DNA of 40,661 nucleotides, taken from assembly GCA_020137815.1 (NCBI GenBank), contig CM035361.1, positions 522,863-563,523 of the forward strand, in the 5' to 3' direction. This document shows, piece by piece, positions 1 through 40,661 of this stretch. Under the pieces are notes generated by a model. The model searched no databases and was not told where the DNA came from. It was given only the letters and a program-made list of their open reading frames with translations. This DNA is from Hormiphora californensis. Lineage: Eukaryota > Ctenophora > Tentaculata > Cydippida > Pleurobrachiidae. Within the stretch, counting starts at the first letter, position 1. Each line of letters opens with the position of its first letter. Made by a program: the position numbers and the translations under genes.

Positions 1-959
1 CTACCTACTCATAAATGTTGAGCTGTTAATAATGTGTACGTTGAAATAATATCACGTGTGTCGGTAGTGAAAAATAGGCTAGTGTGTCAAGTGATAAAAG
101 GGTAAGTGACAAATAAAATGTGAAGTGAAAAAAGTGGAAGTGAAAAAAACATGGAAGTGAAAAAATGGTTGCATTTGGACCTGCTTCAGCCAGTGTTGTT
201 TTTATGCTATCGAGTGACGTCATATAGTCAGTGTCGGTCCCGTTGTGGTCTCTGCTACCAGTGTCTTCGCGCAGATCGAGATCTCTCTGTGATTTCTTCT
301 GTGCATATCTTGTATCACTCGGTTCGTCCAGCACGATCGGATAACGTGTGTGATATATCGATTTGCGACTCGTGTGTCGCTGGAAGTGGTGATGAAACAA
401 CATATGTGTGGGCGGACATTCGGATCATTAGGGCATTCGTGACGGTAGCGCTATCACAGTGTTTTTGTGTACTATGGATTTAGGTCTGGGGGGCGTATGC
501 TGTGTGTTGTCTATCTCATCACTATATTGTGCTCTCGCACCTCCACACCATAAGGGAATCAAGACCGTGGAAGGTGTGCGCTGATTAGGTTGTGGTAAAT
601 GCGGGTGGGTGGGAGTGTAAAGAAAAAAGGAGGGTGGACGTAGACACGGGTGCTCGAGTATACTCACATGTGCGAGTGCGGGCTGTCTGTGGATGAATAA
701 GCAGAAAGAGAGAGAGAGAAAAAAAAAAAGGGGGATTTCGCAATGGCTGATGGTGGGTTGAAGGTATGTGTGAGCGGGTGGCAGGGGGTCTGTGTCGGTT
801 GAGTGGGATTGTCGGTAATGGGGTGGGGAGGTGAATAGTGAATAATCTTATGGTGTGAGGGTAGGGGAAAAGGAAAAGTGAGAAGGAGGGAGAGTGGAGG
901 GAGATGAGAGGTAACTGTATAAAGAACATAGGAAACAGAGATGTAGAAGAGAGCGCCTA
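1..959. other. No gene recognised; G-rich spacer
   Basis: I see no convincing gene. Open frames on both strands overlap each other, lack domains, and the minus-strand ones are low-complexity products of a G-rich plus strand. A TGACGTCA-type site lies near 226-233. From about 690 the sequence becomes GA- and GGGT-rich. Confidence 0.5.
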
Positions 960-1250
960 GTCGGGTGTGAAATAAGAGAAGGAGGAGGAGAGGGGGGGGG
1001 AAGAAGATGGGGGAGAGAAAAAAGCGGAAGAAAGGAAAAAGGAAGGGAAGAAGGGGAAGAATAAAAAGAGGGAAAGAAAAGGGGGAAAATGAAATGGGGT
1101 GGAAGCAGGGGGGGAAAGAAAGGGTGGGGAAATTAAAAGGGGGAAGGAAAGGGTGGTGGTAAATTAAAGGGGGTAACTAGGCAAATGGTGGAAAAGGAAA
1201 GGGGGGGAAAGAAAGTGGGGGAAAATGAAGGGGGGGAAAGGAATGGGGTG
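960..1250. repeat. Purine-rich (GGGAAA/GGAAAG) low-complexity tract
   Basis: Almost pure purine on the plus strand, made of irregular GGGGAAAG/GAAGGG words with no fixed period. It is followed by a pyrimidine-rich stretch near 1265-1350 (runs of T and CTTTTT), so the two could pair imperfectly or form triplex DNA. No coding signal. Confidence 0.7.
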
Positions 1251-1687
1251 ACATTCAATGTGTTTCACTGCACTTTGTTTTCATTTCATTTTTTTTTTCC
1301 TTCACTTTTTTTTAACTTAAGTTTTTTCACTTCCTTTGTGTTCACGCACTTTTTTTCACTGTTAGGTGCTTTTATAAAGTTAACACGAAATTCAACCATA
1401 GGCCATTTGGAGACCATAGTGCGACTGCGAGCTGCCGTTTTGATGTCGCAGAGACAAGTTACTGAGCATGGAGACGAGATTTTCCCCAGGTCCACCAACT
1501 GTTTAACCTTTTAACACTGGGGTATCTTCCAAGTTTATGCCGACCATCGGACCCATCCCCAAATTCTTGAAATTGTCAACCACGACATCTGTTTTCTCTT
1601 TTAATTCAAACGACCTTGAAGTAGAGAGCGTAGAGAGAGAGAAAGAGAGAGAGAAAGTAGAGGAAAGTAGAGATGAAACTGGCAGGA

Positions 1688-1790
1688 GACCCGAGATTCT
1701 TCGCTCGTGCGGAGGAATTCGTGTCAAGTGATGTTGTCCAGCCACCGAGACCATCCATTGTTCACGTGATGATGATTTGCCATCAGAGAC
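1688..1790 (+). repeat. Dispersed E-box/CCAAT repeat, copy A (diverged)
   Basis: This segment resembles 10779-10915 and 15047-15110: a CGCTCGT..GAGGA..TCA lead, a GTGATGTTGTC core, then TTCACGTGATG. In this copy the first E-box reads CAAGTG and the CCAAT box is lost, while the second E-box (CACGTG) is intact. Like the 10.8-kb copy it follows a (GA)-rich run. It is either an old mobile-element fragment or a repeated promoter-like block. Confidence 0.5.
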
Positions 1791-1842
1791 CTGCTCGTGA
1801 CAGTTCGCGTGAAGTTTGATTCTACGCGATCAGTCATCTCGC

Positions 1843-2388
1843 GATGGAAGACGCGGAAGGGACTCTTTCCTTTTGTTCGTCTTATTCTTCTATTCCTGAT
1901 TGCTCTCTGTCAAAAGGTGAGTCCCTACTACTTGCCCTCGCGTGTTACCGTTGGTTAAGCCTAATACTCTGACGAGGGTCGCGCTCTCAAAGGAATGACA
2001 ATACATATATGCTCTGACAAGGTCATCCTATTTGCTTTACTGAATATCCTCTATCATTGTGCCTCTCTCTCTCTCTCTCAGATACCCTGTTTTTGTGAGA
2101 TCCTGCTACTACAGTTACTACCTACCCAGTCCAAGCTGTAACATCCCACCCAGCTAAACAAGGTAACTGATACATTATAAAGTTAACTCAAGACACACAC
2201 ACTTTATTATTTATGCGATTTGAGCTATAATTTAATTGCTCCCTTGAAATCCTTGACTCTCTCGCTAACACCGTGCTCTCAGGAGTTGTAAGAGGATCGT
2301 GATATTGGCAAAGAGTATTTAACAAGAGGGGACATTCAGGATCTGTAGAGGATGTTGGACGTTTGTATCTTTTTGTCTCTGCGAACAA
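1843..2388 (+). ncRNA. Possible spliced non-coding or 5'UTR segments
   Basis: Three stretches are bounded by good splice signals: about 1843-1916 (ATG near its start, ending at AAAAG|gtgagt), about 2083-2161 (a CT-rich tract and cag before it, ending at CAAG|gtaact) and about 2282-2388 (ctctcag before it, ending at AACAAG|gtaaga). The first could encode about 24 residues, but both later segments stop every joined frame quickly. If real this is a non-coding or UTR transcript. Splice-like signals alone are weak evidence. Confidence 0.2.
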
Positions 2389-3034
2389 GGTAAGAACTAA
2401 TCCTGGGGGGGCAGTCCTGTCGACAACTACACTTCAAATCTCAGAATTTCAAATTTTCGGTTCAAATGTGTAGACTACTAAAAATTAAACTGCTGGGGAG
2501 GTCAAAAAGGTCAAAAATGGATGGGGGTGTTGATATCAATCGTGTCCTTTCTACACTTCATGGCCACTGTTATTCTTGTGAGTAACTAGGATTCCACTGG
2601 CGGTTACACATATTGCTATTACACTTTGGTTGCACATCCACACTCTTTGGTGTCTCGGTGCAACTTCCCTGCTTAGTAGAGATTTCTAGATCCATATTGC
2701 CGATCAAGTAAAATGCTTTGTGTCTAGAACTGTGAGAATACTTGTACTGTATGCAATCACATGAACCTTTTGCGTTATACTTCACGCAACTTTTGGTTTG
2801 TGTAGGTGTTGTAGCGCGGTAACCAGCCAGAGACTCATATGTCATACATATCCAAACATCGGTTTGGGGATGGTATCGCAAGTTGAGGAATGTTATTCTA
2901 GTGAGATGGGAATGTGGTTATGTCTATTGGTGCTTTCCACTGCCATTAACACCAGTGGTGTTTCAATTTTTTATGGCATTATGATGTTTCTATCGTCTTT
3001 GCTGTCTAGTAGGCCAAACTCGCATGGGGGTTGG
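2389..3034. other. No feature recognised
   Basis: A 103-codon minus-strand open frame (2570-2881) has scattered cysteines but no recognisable domain, signal peptide or flanking exon. I do not call a gene here. Confidence 0.4.
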
Positions 3035-4320
3035 TTAAATTTTGGGTCCGTTTACTCTACAGGGGTCTCCTGGTTCCACCACTTGCATCTGGTATGCACT
3101 TGAGGGTGATTTGCTCGTCTTATTTTAAATTGTGGGTTATTTTTTTTCTCGGGAATGTTGCGCCAGCTTAGGGGGTTTTATCTTAATAGTCTTGATATTG
3201 GCAGTCAGCATCAAATCGATTGTAATCACTCGTCTTACTACTTGTGTTAACTTTGTCTGGGGTGATTTGTGGGCTTGGATCCTGTCGATGTTATGTTTTT
3301 CACGCTAGGTAAAATAAATGGTCTCATGTCTCTGCATTTGCGTCCTATATCAATAAGTTGAACAACACACCAACGATTGGGAATCTCCTTTTCTTCTAAT
3401 TTTGTCACTTTTAGCAGTCACCCATGCGCTCGCTCGTGGTCTCGCGAATAGAAGTAGTACTGGCCATTGCATCTTTTTGTCAGCGGGTATCTCCCTGCAC
3501 ACTAGTAGTGCTGGCCTTCTACTTGCCACTGGAAACTTTTTGTGATCTTGGTTTGAACACTGTGACGGAAGTTTCATCTGACCATTTCTAATGTGCTCAC
3601 ATATAAGCCCTTTCTTTGCGTAACCGTGACATGGGGTTCATGTCATATCGTATTATCAAGCACTCTGAATTCTTGGTTCCTATGTCAATTGATCCTTGAC
3701 CCCCAAAGGTACTTCACCCGGGTGTTCTCACCAACATCTGAGCATAGATTCCCTGGAAGCATTGTCCTGACATTTCCCCAGTATTACTCGATAACTGTGT
3801 AAACTATGAGCGTCAGTAGAGATTTTGTAGTAGATGTGAAATCATAGCTGCCAAATAATGTAATCATATCTCCAAGTCGAATTTCTTGATCGCTTCTCAG
3901 AGGTCCAATTGTCTGGATTGGGACTGTTTTGTCTTGCAAATTGTTGCAGCCACAGCTCCTAGCACCTGCAGCTGTGTGGTATCTGGCTCCGGCTGTCTGT
4001 TATGACGTCATCAGGTCTTGGGCGTCGTATCATTTCATAATTCTAATTTAACACTCATAGTCTTTTACACACTCTTAGTGTGACTCAGTTATGTCCGCCG
4101 TCAAATGACTTTTTAGCGTCCGTGTTTGTGTGTGGTGTCTTACATAGCATTTTGGGATAGTTGCTTTTACTAGGGGGGGAAGCTTGGTATATAGGGTCAA
4201 TGCCACCTGTATTTTCTGCTCTGTCATGTATAAGATGAAGTTTTATTTTCCTTTGTCTGTTCTCTTCTCCTCTCGTTTTTGTGAATTGCTTCCTCTCATA
4301 AGGGTTTTCTCATATTTCCA
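3035..4320 (-). repeat. Left arm of a large diverged inverted repeat
   Basis: The reverse complement of this stretch aligns with 4540-5561 along most of its length. Examples are the CAGCTGCAGGTGCTAGGA block (about 3960-3985 and 4788-4806), the TTTGGCAGCTATGATTT block (about 3842-3858 and 4888-4905) and CAAATCACCCTCAAGT (about 3096-3112 and 5496-5513). The arms have many small indels that are not multiples of three, so the shared sequence does not behave like coding DNA. It is best read as two old copies of one mobile element facing each other, or as a duplicated and inverted segment. Confidence 0.8.
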
Positions 4321-4539
4321 CTATGCTCTTAATCTCTCTTGTCTCTCTCTCTCCCCAAAGCATTAGGCACTCCACTTGTATTCTCCTGTCCTCAAATACA
4401 CCCGTTTTATACACAGAACTGTTTTATGCTCGTGTCAGGGAAAGAGATAGGATCTGGGTTGGGGGAGGGAGGGAGGGAAAGGGGAAGGAACGGGAGGAAT
4501 GGGCCGCAGGGAACGCAGGGCCGTGACTGCTTTGAGGTT

Positions 4540-5561
4540 GTGTATATAACCCAGAGGAGGCAACACAAAAACAGAACACATCATGCTTACTACAGACAAA
4601 AGACAGGTGGCTATGACCTACCAAGTTTCCTGATTAAATCACTTCCAAAGTAGGAAGCACACCAAAACAGGAAGCTAAAGTCAGTTGACGGCCGACAATA
4701 GTCCAGTAAAGTATGTGTAAATTAGAATTAGGAAATGATCTCGCCAGACCTTGATGAGTCATAACAGACAGCCCGGAGCAGTCACACAGCTGCAGGTGCT
4801 AGGACTGCTGCAACATTTCAAGCCAAAAACAGTCCAATCCAGTCAATTGGACCTCTTGAACATCAGAAATTTTGAATATGATTACATATTTGGCAGCTAT
4901 GATTTACATCTACAATCTACTGCCTACATTTTAACCAGTTATCGAGTTAACTGGGTGCAGCGACAACTGCTATGCTCAGATTTGGTGAGTAACACCCGGG
5001 TTAATAACTTTGGGGTCAAGGATAATTGACATATGAACCAGAAATTCAGTGCTTCATAATACGTATGCATGAAACCCCTTCACGGTTTCGCAAAGAAAGG
5101 CTACTATGTGAGCAATTTAGAATGTAGCCTGAAACTCCGTCACAGTTTCAACAGATCAAAAAGTTTAGTGCAAGTAGGCCAGCCTTACTAGTGTGCATGG
5201 ATACCCCTGCAGTAATCCATTTCACTTCTATTTGGAGACCGAGCGAGCTGCATGGGTGACTCAAAAGTTGACAAATTAGAAGAAAATGTGTTGTCACTTA
5301 TTGCTATAGGACTGAAATGCCCGGACATGAGCCATTTATTTTACCCCTAGCGTCAAACATAACAGACAGGATCCCACCCAATCACGAAAAGTAACACAAA
5401 GTAACGATTGATTCATCGATTTGATTGACTGCCCTATCAATGACTATTATAGATAACCTCACATCCAATAACCCCAATTTTAAAAATAGGACAGCAAATC
5501 ACCCTCAAGTTGCCATATCAGAATGCAAGGGTAAAGAGCCTGGTCGGTAACGACCAAAAAT
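4540..5561 (+). repeat. Right arm of the large inverted repeat, cut by the gap
   Basis: Matches the reverse complement of 3035-4320, with about 220 bp of unmatched spacer between the arms (about 4320-4540). Homology is still visible at the last base before the N run, so the outer boundary is hidden in the gap. No terminal signature or target-site duplication can be assigned. A hairpin of this size is a likely reason for the assembly break. Confidence 0.8.
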
Positions 5562-5661
5562 NNNNNNNNNNNNNNNNNNNNNNNNNNNNNNNNNNNNNNN
5601 NNNNNNNNNNNNNNNNNNNNNNNNNNNNNNNNNNNNNNNNNNNNNNNNNNNNNNNNNNNNN
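5562..5661. other. Assembly gap (100 N)
   Basis: Exactly 100 N, the conventional size for a gap of unknown length. Flanking sequence, especially 5690-5830 and 6410-6460, is unusually rich in homopolymer runs and may be low quality. Confidence 0.99.
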
Positions 5662-6561
5662 TAAATGTTTGGGAAAAGGAAATAAATCTTTTCTCAAAAA
5701 CTTTTTTGGGGCCCCGGCAGCGCTGTAATGGTCAAGTGACTTTTCCCCCACTTTAAAAATCATTCCACACCCCTGCCTTCTCTCTCTCTTCTTCCCCCAC
5801 CTCTCCTCCCCCCCCGTTTCATCTAAAAAAACGTGCGAGTCGGGTCGGGCCTCATGCAGGGGGAAAACGCCGTACTGAATGAACTCCAGTACGCCGATAC
5901 TACTGAAGGAAAACAGTTATTTTCAGTGAACAGCCGTAGACTCAAATCGAGTGTCATCGCTGTTTTTTATCTTACAAATCCTACAATCAAAAACCCAAAA
6001 ATTACCAGCACCAAAAACAGGGGGGGCCCCCCCCCCCCTCTCTCTCTTCCCCTCCCATTCTTCTCTTCTCTCTTCTCTCTTTTTTCTCTATGCCCCTCTC
6101 CTCTCTCCCTCTCCTCTATTTTCCCCAGTATCTTCACTCTCTCGTTGAACATTTATCAATCACCTGTTTAAAATGGAAAACTCCAGTAAGTACTCGAGAC
6201 TCGAGTACACCAGATCTCCCATTCTCAATTTGTAAGAGAGAAAATCGTCCCGCGCGCATGACATGATTCGAGGCAGTTAAAAATAGCCGTAGGGCGCGAA
6301 AATTTAGTTTTTTCCATAAGTAGCCGTCGAACTGGGTTTGTTTGACGGTGTTTTCCGCCCCGTTGTGAGTTGCGATTTTGGGGAAGATAGGAATTTAGTT
6401 ATTTGGTTTTCCCCTGGTAAAATTGGGCCCAAAAATTTAAAAAATCAAAACCCCAAAAGACATATCATCATGGTTATAACAATCGTATACATAACAAGCA
6501 ATACAAACTTCAGATATACAGTATGATTATACGCACAGCGCCTAAACAAATGTTTTTATCG
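5662..6561. other. No gene recognised; may hold the 3'UTR of the peptide gene
   Basis: Contains homopolymers, a CT-rich stretch (about 6035-6135) and a short palindrome near 5870-5895. The part nearest 6561 would be the 3'UTR of the minus-strand peptide gene, but I found no clear AATAAA on that strand. Confidence 0.4.
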
Positions 6562-40304
<33,743 letters not shown>

Positions 40305-40661
40305 CTGGGCAGATAGGGTTGTTGAGGGGGTGATCCATATAGTGATCTCACGTGGTTCGAAGATTGGTCAGGCATAGAAAACTCAGGATGTTACTGGAGA
40401 GATAGGGCTTTATTTAGCGGGGATACAGCACAGCTTGGTAGGACAGCTTCTAGAATTTATTTAGATTTTACGTTCTTACTTCTTGAACTTTTGTTAGAGT
40501 AATGACTTTTGGAAAATATTCCATTAAAAACCTACGTAACACTGAGACGAGTTTTACTAGCACAAAGCCTCCATTTACCATTCAAACCACATGGGAGAAC
40601 ACCCTCCAAATCACGTGATGTGATGTTGTTTGATGAGGCTAGCAGCACGACTATAGAGCTG
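40305..40661. other. Right edge: intron of the giant gene, no exon recognised
   Basis: No D8C-coding stretch is visible. AATAAA words occur on the minus strand near 40410 and 40456, and an ATCACGTGAT box near 40612. The exon at 40172-40304 needs an upstream exon, so this is probably intron. Confidence 0.5.

Noticed and set aside
151..483. A 110-codon plus-strand frame with a CRSRCGLCYQC stretch
   Set aside because: No signal peptide, no recognisable domain, a long frame also open on the other strand, and no splice or composition support.
2570..3577. Minus-strand frames at 2570-2881 and 3350-3577, and a longer stop-interrupted frame through the inverted-repeat arm, considered as a decayed transposase
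   Set aside because: The stop density in the longer frame is about what chance predicts, indels between the two arms are not multiples of three, and no transposase motif is visible.

Overview
The window looks like nuclear DNA from an animal. Genes are cut into many short exons (58-231 bp) by GT-AG introns, the proteins are secreted types, and introns and spacers are full of micro- and minisatellites. The main protein family (D8C modules, as in uromodulin/GP2/OIT3) fits a metazoan. The compact introns and long D8C array would suit a non-bilaterian such as a sponge, but I cannot name the species. There is one 100-base gap (5562-5661).

Layout. 1-6.5 kb has no convincing protein gene. It holds purine-rich repeats, a weak candidate for a spliced non-coding transcript, and a large diverged inverted repeat (about 3.0-5.56 kb) that runs into the gap. 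6562-7572 (minus) is a two-exon gene for a small, very basic six-cysteine secreted peptide; its intron is almost entirely tandem repeat. 8426-40304 (minus) is one giant gene whose 5' end lies beyond the right edge. I trace 73 exons (8475 nt, about 2823 residues) that encode about 21 D8C-like modules, then two Ig-like domains and an acidic C-terminus. The reading frame carries across every junction except for one +1 shift with a stop in the exon at 19504-19642. Nested on the opposite strand, in the 4.9-kb intron between 20304 and 25179, is a four-exon gene (23739-24793) for a 198-residue cysteine-rich protein with a signal peptide and a GPI-anchor-like tail.

How it fits together. All three genes encode secreted or surface proteins: a huge extracellular modular protein, a probable GPI-anchored protein and a secreted cationic peptide. 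A surface, mucosal or defence role is an inference only.

The most unusual feature is structural. Many tandem repeats start at, or contain, an exon-intron junction, so splice donors or acceptors are themselves copied; the extreme case has 16 copies of one exon end plus its donor. This occurs in all three genes and on both strands. The introns also carry many CC(A/T)6GG (CArG/SRF-type) boxes, including a 28-unit array, plus clusters of TGACGTCA, AACGCGT and CCATGG-centred palindromes and several small terminal-inverted-repeat elements with target-site duplications.
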